Source: Aeromicrobium wangtongii
Lineage (GTDB): Bacteria > Actinomycetota > Actinomycetes > Propionibacteriales > Nocardioidaceae
Direction of reading: 5' to 3'
Length of the DNA stretch: 64,000 bases
NCBI RefSeq assembly: GCF_024584515.1
Contig: NZ_CP102173.1
Span: forward strand, 2,294,001-2,358,000
Positions 1-10,124 of the stretch are shown here, piece after piece. Within the stretch, counting starts at the first letter, position 1; every line of letters begins with the position of its first letter. The notes beneath the pieces were generated by a model that ran no database searches, was not told where the DNA came from, and was given only the letters and a program-made list of their open reading frames with translations. The translations under genes and the position numbers were made by a program.

Positions 1-437
1 CGGGCCAGCATCCCCACCAGCCGGCGCATCTTGGTGGCCTCGTCCAGGCGCGACATCGAGCGCAGCCTGGTCTGCACCAACCGGTGTGCGGCCTCCAGCT
101 CGACCTCGGGATCGAGCTCACCGAGGACCTGTTTGGTCAGCTCGTCGTCGACACCCTTGCGACGCAGCTCGTCGGCCAGGGCGCGCGAGGACAGGCCCTT
201 GCCGCGCTGACGGGCCTGCACCCACGAGCGGGCGAAGTCCTCGTCGTCGATCAGGCCGGCCACCTCGAACTTGGCCAGCGTCGCCTCGACGACCCCCTCA
301 GGCACCTGCTTCTTGGCAAGTGCCTGAGAGAGCTCGCCGCGACTGTGCGCTCGTTCGCTGAGCTTGCGGACGACGACCTCCTTGGCGAAGCTCGCCAGCT
401 CCTCGGGGGTCATCTCGTCCACGGGTGTCCGGGCCAC
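1..437 (-). CDS. recX: Regulatory protein RecX (C-terminus cut by window edge)
   Basis: RecX binds RecA filaments and modulates recombinase activity. About 145 codons are visible. The helical three-repeat character of RecX shows in the EVVVRKLSERAHSRGEL segment, followed by GLIDDEDFARSWVQAR and GLSSRALADELRRKGVD, the usual signature of this family. The GTG start at 437 is chosen because a TGA stop lies two codons upstream in the same frame. It follows recA by 45 bases on the same strand, the normal recA-recX operon. The 3' end lies beyond base 1, so the length cannot be judged. Confidence 0.92.
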   Translation of the reverse strand, partial: MARTPVDEMTPEELASFAKEVVVRKLSERAHSRGELSQALAKKQVPEGVVEATLAKFEVAGLIDDEDFARSWVQARQRGKGLSSRALADELRRKGVDDELTKQVLGELDPEVELEAAHRLVQTRLRSMSRLDEATKMRRLVGMLA

Positions 438-482
438 GGTTCACTCAGCTCTTCTCGCGCAATTCGGCGGCGACGCGCCGGA

Positions 483-1562
483 TCAGAACTCGGTGGCGTC
501 GAGGTCGGGACCGTCGACGACCTCGAGAGCCGGCTTGTCGTCCTGCGGGCCGATGCCCTTGGCCTTCATGATGCGCTTCTCGAGCTCCTCGGCCAGGTCG
601 GGGTTGTCCTTCAGGAACGCCCTCGACTTCTCCTTGCCCTGGCCCAGCTGATCGCCCTCGTAGGTGTACCAGGCGCCGGCCTTGCGGACCAGACCACACT
701 CGACGCCCACATCGATCAGGCTGCCCTCGCGGCTGATGCCCTGGCCGTACATGATGTCGAACTCGGCCTGCTTGAACGGCGGGGCGAGCTTGTTCTTGAC
801 CACCTTGACGCGGGTACGGTTGCCGACCATGTCGGTGCCGTCCTTGAGCGTCTCGATGCGCCGGACGTCGAGACGGACCGAGGCGTAGAACTTCAGCGCC
901 TTGCCGCCCGTCGTGGTCTCGGGCGAGCCGAACATGACGCCGATCTTCTCGCGCAGCTGGTTGATGAAGATCGCCGTGGTGCCCGAGCCGTTGATGGCAC
1001 CGGTCATCTTGCGCAGCGCCTGGCTCATGAGACGAGCCTGCAGACCCACGTGGCTGTCGCCCATCTCGCCGTCGATCTCGGCGCGGGGCACGAGCGCCGC
1101 CACGGAGTCGATCACGATGATGTCCAGGGCACCCGAGCGGATCAGCATGTCGGCGATCTCGAGCGCCTGCTCACCGCTGTCGGGCTGCGAGATCAGCAGG
1201 GCGTCGGTGTCGACGCCGAGCTTGCGGGCGTAGTCGGGGTCGAGCGCGTGCTCGGCGTCGATGAACGCCGCGACGCCGCCTGCGCGCTGCGCATTGGCCA
1301 CCGCGTGCAGGGCGACGGTCGTCTTTCCGGAGGACTCCGGTCCGTAGATCTCGACGACGCGGCCGCGCGGCAGACCGCCGATGCCCAGCGCGATGTCGAG
1401 CGTCGTGGCGCCGGTGGGGATGACCTCGATCGGCGCACGGGCCTGGTCACCCAGTCGCATGACGGCGCCCTTGCCATGGGCGCGATCGATCTGTGCCATC
1501 GCGTTCTCGAGGGACTTGCCCTTGTCCTTGCTCGTCGCGAGGGAGCTGTTGGGCTGTGCCAT
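483..1562 (-). CDS. recA: Recombinase RecA
   Basis: RecA is the DNA strand-exchange ATPase and the coprotease that triggers LexA self-cleavage. The product is 359 aa. Walker A GPESSGKT lies at 74-81, with the Walker B stretch [18 protein letters not shown] and the L2 loop [14 protein letters not shown] region intact. The start at [12 protein letters not shown] is preferred; an in-frame ATG 63 bases upstream would add 21 residues not typical of the family. No strong ribosome-binding site precedes either start. The gene is transcribed from a LexA-controlled promoter about 120 bases upstream, with recX downstream. There is no sign of an intein or truncation. Confidence 0.98.
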   Translation of the reverse strand: MAQPNSSLATSKDKGKSLENAMAQIDRAHGKGAVMRLGDQARAPIEVIPTGATTLDIALGIGGLPRGRVVEIYGPESSGKTTVALHAVANAQRAGGVAAFIDAEHALDPDYARKLGVDTDALLISQPDSGEQALEIADMLIRSGALDIIVIDSVAALVPRAEIDGEMGDSHVGLQARLMSQALRKMTGAINGSGTTAIFINQLREKIGVMFGSPETTTGGKALKFYASVRLDVRRIETLKDGTDMVGNRTRVKVVKNKLAPPFKQAEFDIMYGQGISREGSLIDVGVECGLVRKAGAWYTYEGDQLGQGKEKSRAFLKDNPDLAEELEKRIMKAKGIGPQDDKPALEVVDGPDLDATEF

Positions 1563-1688
1563 GGTGGATCCGTTTCTGCTGGTGGGTGGCCGGTCATCGA
1601 CGACGTTAGAAGGACCCTCAGACATATGTGGGCCTCGTCGACCCGTCTGTGGATGCTGTCCTGCTCACGTCCAACCTGTGGGCACCAG

Positions 1689-1717
1689 CCTATACGAACA
1701 TCTGTTCGAGAGTCAGC
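1689..1717 (-). promoter_or_regulatory. recA promoter
   Basis: On the minus strand a GCTGAC -35-like hexamer (1712-1717) is followed by a 17-bp spacer and TATAGG as -10 (1689-1694). The spacer contains the whole LexA box, so bound LexA would block RNA polymerase directly. The predicted start lies near 1682, giving a leader of about 120 nt to the recA ATG. The hexamers are my reading of the sequence; no transcript data are available. Confidence 0.6.
1695..1708. promoter_or_regulatory. LexA (SOS) box of recA
   Basis: CGAACATCTGTTCG matches the Gram-positive/actinobacterial SOS box CGAAC-N4-GTTCG exactly in both half-sites. It lies 133 bases upstream of the recA start codon, between the -35 and -10 hexamers. 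This implies DNA-damage induction of recA-recX. Confidence 0.9.
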
Positions 1718-1727
1718 GACACGCCGA

Positions 1728-2747
1728 TCAGGTCCGCCCGATGCCGTCCAGCTCGACGTCGCCGGGTCGTGGCTGCATGCCGGCGGCACGGTACGTCGCG
1801 TCGACCAGGTCCATCGTGGCGACCGCGTCGTCCAGCCCGAGCGGAGGAGGCGCGGTCCCCCGCACCGCCGCGTCCAGCGCCGCGAGCTGCCAGTCATAGG
1901 ACGTCGGCCCGGTGACCCACTCGTGCCGCTCGGCGCTGCCCACGGTGACCAGCAGCCGCTCGTCCAGCTGCGGCAGCACGAAGCACGGCGCCTCCAGCTG
2001 GCCGCGGCTGCCGGTCAGGACCAGTCGCATCTGCAGCTCCGGTCCGGCCATGTGTGCCAGGAGGGATGCGGTGGCACCCGCCGGCAGCTCGAGCTCGGCC
2101 TGCACCCACTCGTCGACACCGGCCCGTCCCACCCGCTGACCCGCCCGGGCCGAGCGGACCAGTGGGCTCCCACCCAGCCATCCGGCCACCTGGCCGAAGG
2201 CGTGCAGCCCGTAGCAGCCCAGATCCATCATCGCGCCGCCTGCCAGGTCCAGCCGCCACCGCGGGTCGTCGTCCGCAGGGGCGGGGATCATGACGGTCGC
2301 CTCGACGTGCCGCAGATCGCCCAGCTCGCCGCTGAGCACGATCGCCCGGATGCGCCGCAGCATCGGGTGCATCGCGTAGTGGAACGCCTCCATCACGATG
2401 CGGTCCGATCCACAGGCCGCGTCCGCGACGCTTCGCGCCTGTGCGCCGTTGGCGGCGAACGGCTTCTCGCTCAGCACGTGCTTGCCCGCCGCGACGGCGC
2501 GGAGGTTCCACGGCGCGTGCTGGCTGTTGACCAGTGCGTTGTAGACCACGTCCACCTCGGGATCGGCCAGCACCTCGTCGTACGAGCCGTAGGCACGCTC
2601 CACGCCGTGCCTGGTCGCGAAGGCGCGGGCCCGGCCGGCGTCACGGGCACCCACGGCCACGACCCTGTGCCCGGCCAGACGGGCCGGCGCGATCAGCGCG
2701 CTCTCGGCGATGCGGGCGGCCCCCAGGACACCGATTCGCAGCGTCAC
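1728..2747 (-). CDS. Gfo/Idh/MocA family NAD(P)-dependent oxidoreductase
   Basis: The product is a 339 aa cytosolic sugar/inositol-type dehydrogenase. The Rossmann motif GVLGAARIA is at residues 6-14 and the conserved EKP, whose lysine is part of the family active site, is at 94-96. A C-terminal alpha/beta domain follows. The start ATG overlaps the cebR stop by 4 bp, so it is translationally coupled to the regulator and belongs to the cello-oligosaccharide operon. The substrate is unknown; oxidation of a glucoside or of released glucose is an inference from context. Its stop is only about 165 bases from the recA start, on the same strand. Confidence 0.88.
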   Translation of the reverse strand: MTLRIGVLGAARIAESALIAPARLAGHRVVAVGARDAGRARAFATRHGVERAYGSYDEVLADPEVDVVYNALVNSQHAPWNLRAVAAGKHVLSEKPFAANGAQARSVADAACGSDRIVMEAFHYAMHPMLRRIRAIVLSGELGDLRHVEATVMIPAPADDDPRWRLDLAGGAMMDLGCYGLHAFGQVAGWLGGSPLVRSARAGQRVGRAGVDEWVQAELELPAGATASLLAHMAGPELQMRLVLTGSRGQLEAPCFVLPQLDERLLVTVGSAERHEWVTGPTSYDWQLAALDAAVRGTAPPPLGLDDAVATMDLVDATYRAAGMQPRPGDVELDGIGRT

Positions 2748-3781
2748 CCGTCGACCCGGACGGTGCTGGCCCGCACGAGGAGCTCCACCGGGAGGACGAG
2801 GTGCTCCGCGATCCGCTCCTCGGCGTCGATGTGGCGAATCAGCATCTCGGCCATCTGACGGCCGAGCTCCACCAGCGGCTGGCGGACCGTCGACAGCGGC
2901 GGGTCGCTGGTCTCGGAGGCCTTGGTGCCGTCGAAGCCGATCACCGCGACGTCCTCCGGGACGCGACGGCCGTGCGCGCGCAATGACCGCATCGCCCCCA
3001 TCGCCATGAGGTCGCTGGCGGCGAAGACGGCGTCGATGTCCGGCCGGCGCGCGAGCAGCTCCTCCATGCCGGCCCAGCCGCTGTGCTCGCTGAAGTCACC
3101 CTCGACGACCAGCTCGTCGTCGTGCCCGAGCCCCGCGGCCGCGATGGCATCCCGGTAGCCGTCCAACCGGTCACGGCCCGACGCCATGACGTGGGGGCCG
3201 GCGATCGTGGCGATCGTGCGTCGCCCGGTCGCCGCCAGGTGGGCGACCGCCTGCCGCGCCCCGTCCACGTTGTCGACGTCGACGAACGAGCCGGCCCACT
3301 GGTCGGACCGGCCACCCACCACGACCGGCAGCCCGCGGGCGTCCAGGTCGACCGGGAAGGCCTCGTCGTCGTGCAGCGACAGCAGCAGGACCCCGTCGAC
3401 GTGCTGCCCGGTCAGGTAGGCGCCGATCCGCTGGGCCTGGTCGGTGCTGTGCACGAGGGAGAGCACGAGCTGGCGCGATGCGTCGTTGAGCGCCGAGGAG
3501 ATGCCACGGACGACACCGGCGAAGAAGGGTTCACCGAAGATGCGTTCCTCCGACTCGGCGATGACCAGCGCGACGGTGCCGGTGCGGCGGGTCACCAGGG
3601 TCCGAGCGGCCTGGTTGGGCACGTAGCCGAGCTCCTCGACGGCCCGCATGACGACCTCGCGGGTGCGCTGGCTGACCTGCGGCGATCCGTTGATGACGCG
3701 CGAGGCCGTCCCCCGACCGACGCCGGCCAGTGCGGCGACCTGCTCCAGCGTCGGCTGGCTCCGCGTCCCGTCGACGCTCAT
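2744..3781 (-). CDS. cebR: LacI-family repressor, CebR-like
   Basis: The product is a 345 aa LacI/GalR regulator. An N-terminal helix-turn-helix (PTLEQVAALAGVGRGTASRVING, written here in two overlapping parts: PTLEQVAALAGV and GRGTASRVING) is followed by the hinge and a periplasmic-binding-like effector domain. The start MSVDGTRSQ leaves a 22-base gap to bglC; a longer in-frame extension would run into bglC. CebR of Streptomyces represses cellobiose/cellotriose uptake genes through 14-bp TGGGAGCGCTCCCA operators. Two near-perfect copies of that operator lie in the cebE promoter of this cluster, which is the main support for the name. It is the fifth gene of the operon, which would give feedback repression. 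Confidence 0.85.
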   Translation of the reverse strand: MSVDGTRSQPTLEQVAALAGVGRGTASRVINGSPQVSQRTREVVMRAVEELGYVPNQAARTLVTRRTGTVALVIAESEERIFGEPFFAGVVRGISSALNDASRQLVLSLVHSTDQAQRIGAYLTGQHVDGVLLLSLHDDEAFPVDLDARGLPVVVGGRSDQWAGSFVDVDNVDGARQAVAHLAATGRRTIATIAGPHVMASGRDRLDGYRDAIAAAGLGHDDELVVEGDFSEHSGWAGMEELLARRPDIDAVFAASDLMAMGAMRSLRAHGRRVPEDVAVIGFDGTKASETSDPPLSTVRQPLVELGRQMAEMLIRHIDAEERIAEHLVLPVELLVRASTVRVDG

Positions 3782-3803
3782 GCGTCTCGTCCTGTCGCAG
3801 TGG

Positions 3804-5165
3804 TCACGAGCCCAGTATCCCGGCGCGGTGGGTCCCGATGAGATCGGCGTACCAGCGGGCACTGTCCTTGGGGGTTCGCACCTGCGTCTCGTAGTCGACG
3901 TGGACGATCCCGAACCGCTTGTCGTACCCCTCGGCCCACTCGAAGTTGTCCCACAGCGACCACGCGAAGTAGCCCCGGACGTCCATGCCCCGCTCGCGCA
4001 TCATGACCAGGGAGGCCAGGTGGCTCTGGATGAAGTCGATGCGGTCGGCGTCGTGCACCGTCCCGTCGACCACCTCGTCGTCGAACGCGGCACCGTTCTC
4101 GGTCAGGTAGACCGGGATGGGCGGGTAGTCGCGCTGCACCTGGCTGAGGACGTCGACCAGTCCGGACGGGTCGATGTCCCAGCCGGTGGCCGTGCGGGGC
4201 AGCCCGTTGTCGAGCTGGAACCGCACCGCGGCGGTGCCCGGCCACAGACCGGCGCCGACGACGTGGCGGGTGTAGTAGTTGACGCCCAGGAAGTCCAGCG
4301 GCTGCGCGATCGTGGCGGTGTCGCCGTCGCGGATGAACCCCGCATCGGTGATCGGCGCGAGATCGGCCAGGACGTCCTTGGGATAGCTGCCCTTGAGCAT
4401 GGGGTCCAGGAACCAGCGGTTCATGATGCCGTCGATGCGGCGCACCGCGTCATCGTGTCGTCCGGAGTCGTCGACCGGCGTGATCGGGTAAAGATTGACC
4501 GTCACACCCACCTGGGCGTCCGGGACGATCTCCCGCAGCCGTTGCACCGCCAGGCCGTGGCCGAGCATCAGGTGGTGGGACGCCGCGACGGCCTCGGCCG
4601 GATCGGTCCGTCCGGGGGCGTGCAGACCGCTGGCGTAGCCCAGGAAGGCCGCGCACCACGGCTCGTTGAGCGTGATCCAGTGCTTGAGCCGGTCGCCGAC
4701 CGCCTCGGCGATGATCGCGGTGTAGTCGGCGAACCGTTCGGCGGTCTCGCGCTGCGGCCATCCCCCGGCCTGCTCGAGCGCCTCGGGCAGGTCCCAGTGG
4801 TACAGCGTCGCCCACGGGGTGATGCCACGCTCCAGCAGCCCGTCGACCAGGCGGTCGTAGAACGCGATGCCGGGTGCGTTGCCGGTGCCCGCCCCGTCGG
4901 GCTGCACCCGCGGCCACGCCACCGAGAACCGGTAGGCGTTCAGGCCCAGTTCGGTCATCAGGTCCAGGTCGTCGCGCCAGCGGTGGTAGTGATCGATCGC
5001 GATCGCCCCGTCGTCCCCGTTCGCCACCCGTCCGGGCGTGGCGGCGAAGGTGTCCCAGATCGACGGCGTGCGGCCGTCCTCGTCGGCCGCACCCTCGATC
5101 TGGTACGACGATGTCGCCGCGCCCCAGCAGAAGTCAGCGGGAAGCCCCGAGATGTCGAGTGTCAT
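3804..5165 (-). CDS. bglC: Family GH1 beta-glucosidase
   Basis: The product is a 453 aa GH1 enzyme with the complete fold. The general acid/base is Glu168 in TLNEPW, the nucleophile is Glu356 in YLTENGAAF, and the N-terminal signature [15 protein letters not shown] and the C-terminal WSLWDNFEW are present. There is no signal peptide, so it acts in the cytosol, cleaving imported cellobiose or short cello-oligosaccharides to glucose. The ATG overlaps the cebG stop by 4 bp. Gene order cebEFG-bglC-cebR matches the Streptomyces cellobiose locus. The exact substrate range is inferred from context. Confidence 0.93.
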   Translation of the reverse strand: MTLDISGLPADFCWGAATSSYQIEGAADEDGRTPSIWDTFAATPGRVANGDDGAIAIDHYHRWRDDLDLMTELGLNAYRFSVAWPRVQPDGAGTGNAPGIAFYDRLVDGLLERGITPWATLYHWDLPEALEQAGGWPQRETAERFADYTAIIAEAVGDRLKHWITLNEPWCAAFLGYASGLHAPGRTDPAEAVAASHHLMLGHGLAVQRLREIVPDAQVGVTVNLYPITPVDDSGRHDDAVRRIDGIMNRWFLDPMLKGSYPKDVLADLAPITDAGFIRDGDTATIAQPLDFLGVNYYTRHVVGAGLWPGTAAVRFQLDNGLPRTATGWDIDPSGLVDVLSQVQRDYPPIPVYLTENGAAFDDEVVDGTVHDADRIDFIQSHLASLVMMRERGMDVRGYFAWSLWDNFEWAEGYDKRFGIVHVDYETQVRTPKDSARWYADLIGTHRAGILGS

Positions 5166-5986
5166 GCCTTGAGTCCACCTTCCATGATGCCGCCGATGAT
5201 CTGGCGACCGAAAACGATGAAGACCACCACGAGCGGCAGGGTGCCGATGAACGTGCCGGCCATGATGAGTGACTGGTCGGAGTAGTAGCCGCTGGACAGC
5301 CGCGACAGCGCGACCTGCACGGTGGGGTGCTCGGAGTCGAGGGTCAGGTAGGGCCACAGGAAGTCGTTCCAGCGCTCCATGAACGTCAGCAGGCCCAGCA
5401 CCGCGGCCGCCGGACGCAGCGCTGGGAAGACGATGCTGAAGAAGATGCGGAACGTCGAGGCGCCGTCGACCCGCGCCGCCTCGATCATCTCGTCGGGAAT
5501 CGCCTGCTGCGCGAACTGCCGCATCATGAACACCCCGAAGCCGGCCACGACGAAGGGCAGCGTCACCGACTCCAGCCCGCCGTTGAGGCCCAGCTTGGTC
5601 ATCAGCATGTACAGCGGGATGAGCCCGAGCTGGACCGGCACCATCATCGTGCCGATCACGAACAGCAGCAGGATGTTGCGGCCCTTGAACCGCAGCTTGG
5701 CGAAGGCGAAGCCGGCCAGCGATGAGGTCACGACGACGCACACGGTCGCGACGGTGGCGACCAGGAAGCTGTTGACCAGCGCCCGGCCGAACAGCACATC
5801 GGGATTGGCGAAGACCTCGTCCAGGTTCGGGAACAGCCGGCCGCCCAGCGACAGCGGTGGCGGCAGGGACACGATCTCGTCGGTCGTGCGCGAGGCCATG
5901 ACGAGCATGAAGTACAGCGGGGCGGCCGACAGCAGCACCGTCGCGGTCAGGCCGATGTACAGCAGCGGGTTCTTGGTCCTGAGCAT
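5162..5986 (-). CDS. cebG: Carbohydrate ABC transporter permease, CebG-like
   Basis: The product is a 274 aa MalG-type inner-membrane permease with six predicted membrane segments, starting at [20 protein letters not shown]. The EAA loop that contacts the ATPase reads [20 protein letters not shown]. Start MLRTKNPLL overlaps the stop of the upstream permease by one base, and its own stop overlaps the bglC start. It pairs with cebF to form the channel for the CebE-delivered sugar. MsiK, encoded divergently nearby, is the likely ATPase since no dedicated ATPase lies in the operon. Confidence 0.9.
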   Translation of the reverse strand: MLRTKNPLLYIGLTATVLLSAAPLYFMLVMASRTTDEIVSLPPPLSLGGRLFPNLDEVFANPDVLFGRALVNSFLVATVATVCVVVTSSLAGFAFAKLRFKGRNILLLFVIGTMMVPVQLGLIPLYMLMTKLGLNGGLESVTLPFVVAGFGVFMMRQFAQQAIPDEMIEAARVDGASTFRIFFSIVFPALRPAAAVLGLLTFMERWNDFLWPYLTLDSEHPTVQVALSRLSSGYYSDQSLIMAGTFIGTLPLVVVFIVFGRQIIGGIMEGGLKA

Positions 5987-6978
5987 CAGTCCACCGACTT
6001 GATCCGGCGCAGCAGCGCCACGTTGATGATCGCGAAGACCGCGATGAGGAGGAACAACACCCACGCGACGGTCGATGCGTATCCGAACCGCTGGCCGGTG
6101 AAGGCCTGCTGGACGAGGTACATCGCGACGGTCTGGAACTGCCCCGTCGAGCCGCCGGCGATCGCATTGATGCCCGAGCCGAACAGCAGTGGCTCGGTGA
6201 ACAGCTGGATGCCGCCGATCGTGGCCACGATCGAGACGAAGATGATCGTGGGCCGCAGCATCGGGACCGTGATGGACCAGAACTGCCGCCATGCCGAGGC
6301 GCCGTCGATGCGCGCCGCCTCGTACAGCTCCTTGGGCACCGCCTGCAGCGAGGCCAGCAGGATCAAGGCGTTGTAGCCCGTCCACCGCCAGTCGACCATG
6401 ACCGAGATCGCCAGCCAGGACGACCAGCGGTGCCCCTGCCAGTCGATCGGGTCGAGGCCGATGGTGCCGAGGGCCCAGTTCACGATGCCGTAGTCGCGGG
6501 CGAAGATCAGCCCGAAGATGATGCCGACCGCCGCGACCGAGGTGACATTGGGCAGCAGGACCCCCATGCGCCAGAAGGTCCGGGCGCGCAGCTTGCTGTT
6601 GAGCACCTGCGCCAGCACCGTGGCCAGGATCAGCTGCGGCACGGTGGCCAGCACGAAGATGCCGATGGTGTTGGTCATCGCCCGCCAGAAGTCCGTGTCG
6701 TGCATGAGCTCGCGGTAGTTGGCCAGCCCGACGAACCCCTGGTTGCCGGCGAGCAGGCTCCAGTCGTGCAGGGAGACCCACAGCGTGTAGACCAGCGGGA
6801 AGAAGCCGAAGATCGCGAAGACGATGAAGAACGGCGAGACGAACGCGTACGGGGCGACGCGGGCCTCGGTCTTGGCCAACCGGTCACGCAGTCGCAGTGG
6901 ACGTCTGCTGACCGGGCCGGCGCCTGCACCCGCTGGAGGACGAGTGCAGGCACCGGGGCTCTGGGTCCGGACAGTCAC
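5986..6978 (-). CDS. cebF: Carbohydrate ABC transporter permease, CebF-like
   Basis: The product is a 330 aa MalF/UgpA-type permease. A Pro/Ala/Arg-rich cytosolic N-terminus of about 35 residues precedes [20 protein letters not shown], the first membrane segment, and six segments are apparent in total. The EAA motif is [20 protein letters not shown]. The start codon directly follows the cebE stop. It is the partner of the downstream permease in the cellobiose-type importer. Confidence 0.9.
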   Translation of the reverse strand: MTVRTQSPGACTRPPAGAGAGPVSRRPLRLRDRLAKTEARVAPYAFVSPFFIVFAIFGFFPLVYTLWVSLHDWSLLAGNQGFVGLANYRELMHDTDFWRAMTNTIGIFVLATVPQLILATVLAQVLNSKLRARTFWRMGVLLPNVTSVAAVGIIFGLIFARDYGIVNWALGTIGLDPIDWQGHRWSSWLAISVMVDWRWTGYNALILLASLQAVPKELYEAARIDGASAWRQFWSITVPMLRPTIIFVSIVATIGGIQLFTEPLLFGSGINAIAGGSTGQFQTVAMYLVQQAFTGQRFGYASTVAWVLFLLIAVFAIINVALLRRIKSVD

Positions 6979-8268
6979 CTACTTGGCGGCCTTCTGTGCG
7001 GCCTTGATCGCTTCCTTCCAGCCGTCGGCCTGGGATCGCTGACCGTTCTCGACACTGCGCAGGACGTTCTCGAACGCATCGCGGACGGGGACGTTCTTGG
7101 CACCGAGGTACACCGGCTCGAGGTTCCTGGCACCGGCCACGAACAGCTGGCCCGTCGGGGCGTTGTTGAAGTAGTCGTTCTTGGCGTCCTTCAGCTCCGG
7201 GGTGTCGTACAGGGCCGGCAGCGACGGCAAGCGTCCTTCGGACTCGAAGGCGCCCATCTGCCCGGTCTTGCTGGACAGGAACTTGATCAGCTCGATGGCC
7301 TCCTTCTGGTGCTTGCTCGACTTCGGCACCGCCAGCCAGGAGCCGCCCCAGTTGCCGCTGCCACCGGGCACGGTCGCGATGTCCCACTTGCCTGCCAAGG
7401 CGTCACCGGCGTTGCCCTTGATCGTGCCGGTCATCCAGGCGGGGCACGCGACGGTCGCGAAGGCGCCGTTCTTGAACCCGGCGTTCCACTCGTCGGAGAA
7501 GGCCACCAGCTTGGCGCTGAGGCCGGCATCGACCATCTCGGTGGACAGGTCCCACGCGTTCTTCACGGCCGGGTTGGAGTCGACGACCAGCTTGTTGTCG
7601 CGGTCGAAGTACGTCTCCTTGCTGCCCTGCATGAGGATCGAGTTGTACGTGTTGGTCGCGGCGTCGATGAAGTGCACCTTGGGATCGTTGATGCCCTGCT
7701 GGAACTTCTCGCCGGTCGCGATGAAGTCCTGCCACGTCGGCCAGAGCTTGGCGACCTCCTCGCGCTCGACGGGCAGTCCGGCCTTCTCGAACAGATCGCG
7801 CCGGTAGCACATCGCCAGGCCGCCGACGTCGGTCCCGAGACCGATCGTCGTCTTGCCGTCGGCGGTGGTCGCCGCATCGGCCACGTACGGCAGGTAGTCA
7901 GCCTTGATGTCGGCGTAGCCGTGGTCCTGCAGGTTGACGAACTTGTCGGCGCTCTGCAGGAAGTTGACCGTCTGGCCCTCCTCGATGGCGACGACGTCGC
8001 CCGCTGCGGCGTTCGCGGCGATCTGCTGGCTGAGCTTGGTGTTGTACTTGCCGAGATCGCCCTCGGCCGACTCCACGATCTTCACGCCCGGGTGCTCGGC
8101 CTCGAACTGCTTGTAGAGGTCCTTGTAGCCGAACTTGCCGAACAGGTTGACCCGCAGGGTCACCTTCCCGTCCGAGCTGTCGTCACCCGATCCCCCGCAG
8201 CCGGCGGCAAGCACTCCCACCGCAAGGGCTGAGACCGCCATGGCGGCGATGCGCTGTGTGCGATTCAC
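6979..8268 (-). CDS. cebE: Sugar-binding lipoprotein of ABC transporter, CebE-like
   Basis: The product is a 429 aa extracellular solute-binding protein (family 1). A lipoprotein signal peptide ends in LAAGC with Cys24 as the lipidation site, so it is anchored to the outer face of the membrane. The body is typical of CebE-like cello-oligosaccharide binders (VTLRVNLFGKFGYKDLYKQF onwards). It starts with GTG at 8268, with a GGAAGAAGG ribosome-binding site about 8 bases upstream. It is the first gene of the operon, under a promoter flanked by two CebR-type operators. Cellobiose or cellotriose specificity is an inference from regulator, operators and bglC. Confidence 0.88.
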   Translation of the reverse strand: MNRTQRIAAMAVSALAVGVLAAGCGGSGDDSSDGKVTLRVNLFGKFGYKDLYKQFEAEHPGVKIVESAEGDLGKYNTKLSQQIAANAAAGDVVAIEEGQTVNFLQSADKFVNLQDHGYADIKADYLPYVADAATTADGKTTIGLGTDVGGLAMCYRRDLFEKAGLPVEREEVAKLWPTWQDFIATGEKFQQGINDPKVHFIDAATNTYNSILMQGSKETYFDRDNKLVVDSNPAVKNAWDLSTEMVDAGLSAKLVAFSDEWNAGFKNGAFATVACPAWMTGTIKGNAGDALAGKWDIATVPGGSGNWGGSWLAVPKSSKHQKEAIELIKFLSSKTGQMGAFESEGRLPSLPALYDTPELKDAKNDYFNNAPTGQLFVAGARNLEPVYLGAKNVPVRDAFENVLRSVENGQRSQADGWKEAIKAAQKAAK

Positions 8269-8294
8269 GTCGTACCTTCTTCCGGCCCCCCCGG

Positions 8295-8308
8295 TGGGAG
8301 CGCTTCCA
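8295..8308. promoter_or_regulatory. CebR-type operator, proximal
   Basis: TGGGAGCGCTTCCA differs from the Streptomyces CebR consensus TGGGAGCGCTCCCA at one position and lies within a longer palindrome (GGTGGGAGCGCTTCCACC). It sits just downstream of the cebE -10, where a bound repressor would block initiation. Confidence 0.8.
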
Positions 8309-8312
8309 CCGG

Positions 8313-8342
8313 AGTATGAGCCAGGTCACATCGGTGCGTCAA
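8313..8342 (-). promoter_or_regulatory. cebE operon promoter
   Basis: Minus-strand TTGACG (8337-8342), an 18-bp spacer and CATACT (8313-8318) form a good sigma-70-type promoter. One CebR-type operator lies 8 bases upstream of the -35 and another immediately downstream of the -10. Confidence 0.65.
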
Positions 8343-8350
8343 GAGAATTC

Positions 8351-8364
8351 TGGGAGCGTTCCCA
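8351..8364. promoter_or_regulatory. CebR-type operator, distal
   Basis: TGGGAGCGTTCCCA differs from the consensus CebR operator at one position. Its centre is 56 bp from the centre of the proximal operator, so the two copies could act together. It also lies between cebE and the divergent msiK promoter, so it might influence both. Confidence 0.78.
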
Positions 8365-8392
8365 AATTTGTTGTTCGGAACGCCATTCGGTC

Positions 8393-8421
8393 TCGACAAG
8401 GGCCCGAGGGGCACGTACGGT
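8393..8421 (+). promoter_or_regulatory. Putative msiK promoter
   Basis: TCGACA (8393-8398), a 17-bp spacer and TACGGT (8416-8421) precede msiK by about 60 bases. The hexamers are moderate matches. The distal CebR-type operator ends 28 bases upstream of this -35. Confidence 0.4.
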
Positions 8422-8479
8422 GTGACGACCATCACTCGGATCGTCCGGCACGTACCTGCCGGTGAAGGGACGTCCCGCC

Positions 8480-9556
<1,077 letters not shown>

Positions 9557-9571
9557 CCGGCAGCCGGGGCC

Positions 9572-9766
9572 TCAGCGTTCGGAGGCGGGAAGCCCGCGGG
9601 TCGCGTGGACGGCCCGCCAGACGGTCTTGGGATCCTCGCCGGCGTCCAGCGCCTCGGTGACGGTTCGGCCGCCCAGCACGCTCATCACGTGGCTGTCGGC
9701 CCACACCCGCGCGTAGCCCTTGCCGAGGTGGCGGTCCATCCGGTCCCAGAACTCGCTGTGCCTCAT
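9572..9766 (-). CDS. DUF3046 family protein
   Basis: The product is a 64 aa actinobacterial protein of unknown function, starting MRHSEFWDRMDRHLG and ending in the RAVHATRGLPASER region typical of DUF3046. It normally lies between clgR and recA. Here it is 22 bases downstream of clgR and convergent with msiK (15 bases apart), with the sugar cluster separating it from recA. The start is chosen at MRHSEF because homologues begin there; upstream in-frame sequence is Arg/Ser-rich and overlaps clgR. Confidence 0.85.
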   Translation of the reverse strand: MRHSEFWDRMDRHLGKGYARVWADSHVMSVLGGRTVTEALDAGEDPKTVWRAVHATRGLPASER

Positions 9767-9788
9767 GACAGCTGCCCGGTCGAGATGG

Positions 9789-10091
9789 TCAAGCGGCCGA
9801 GGCCGAGACGTCGCCCGGCGCGATCGAGGAGATGCTGGCGATCTGCTCGACCGAGGCCTCCTCGATCTCAAGCAGTGCGCTGACGTCCATCAAGACCTTG
9901 GACAGCGGCACCTCGAGGGCACCGGCGAGGGCGGCGAGCAGCTCGGAGCTGGCTTCCTTCTGGCCGCGCTCGACCTCGGAGATGTAGCCGAGGCTGACCC
10001 GGGCCTTGCCCGAGACATCGCGCAGGGTCAGGCCCTGGGAGATGCGGCGGGCGCGGAGCACCTCACCGACGAACTGACGCATCTGGGTCAT
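9789..10091 (-). CDS. clgR: XRE-family transcriptional regulator ClgR
   Basis: The product is a 100 aa single-domain helix-turn-helix regulator. The HTH ([20 protein letters not shown]) is highly characteristic of ClgR, the activator of clp protease and stress genes in actinobacteria. It starts with ATG preceded by GGAGG. ClgR of relatives is itself a Clp substrate; the Ala-rich C-terminus ending in SASAA would fit degradation by ClpP, but that is inference. It lies between the cinA-type gene and DUF3046, the usual order. Confidence 0.88.
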   Translation of the reverse strand: MTQMRQFVGEVLRARRISQGLTLRDVSGKARVSLGYISEVERGQKEASSELLAALAGALEVPLSKVLMDVSALLEIEEASVEQIASISSIAPGDVSASAA

Positions 10092-10124
10092 CGGGAGCCT
10101 CCGTCCATCGCTGTCATGTACTGA

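Noticed and set aside
1563..1625. Longer RecA N-terminus from the ATG at 1625
   Set aside because: The extra 21 residues are not family-like, and neither start has a strong ribosome-binding site; the family start is preferred.
84..2858. A 924-codon open frame on the plus strand
   Set aside because: It is antisense to recX, recA and the oxidoreductase. High GC with codon bias leaves long stop-free antisense frames; the product is low-complexity and no known domain appears.
3804..6167. A continuous minus-strand frame joining cebG and bglC regions (787 codons)
   Set aside because: The N-terminal part is an out-of-frame reading of the permease; the real bglC starts at 5165 with the GH1 N-terminal motif. 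Similar read-through frames occur before pgsA, pncC, dapA, nusA, rip1, ispG, pnp and potC and were trimmed.
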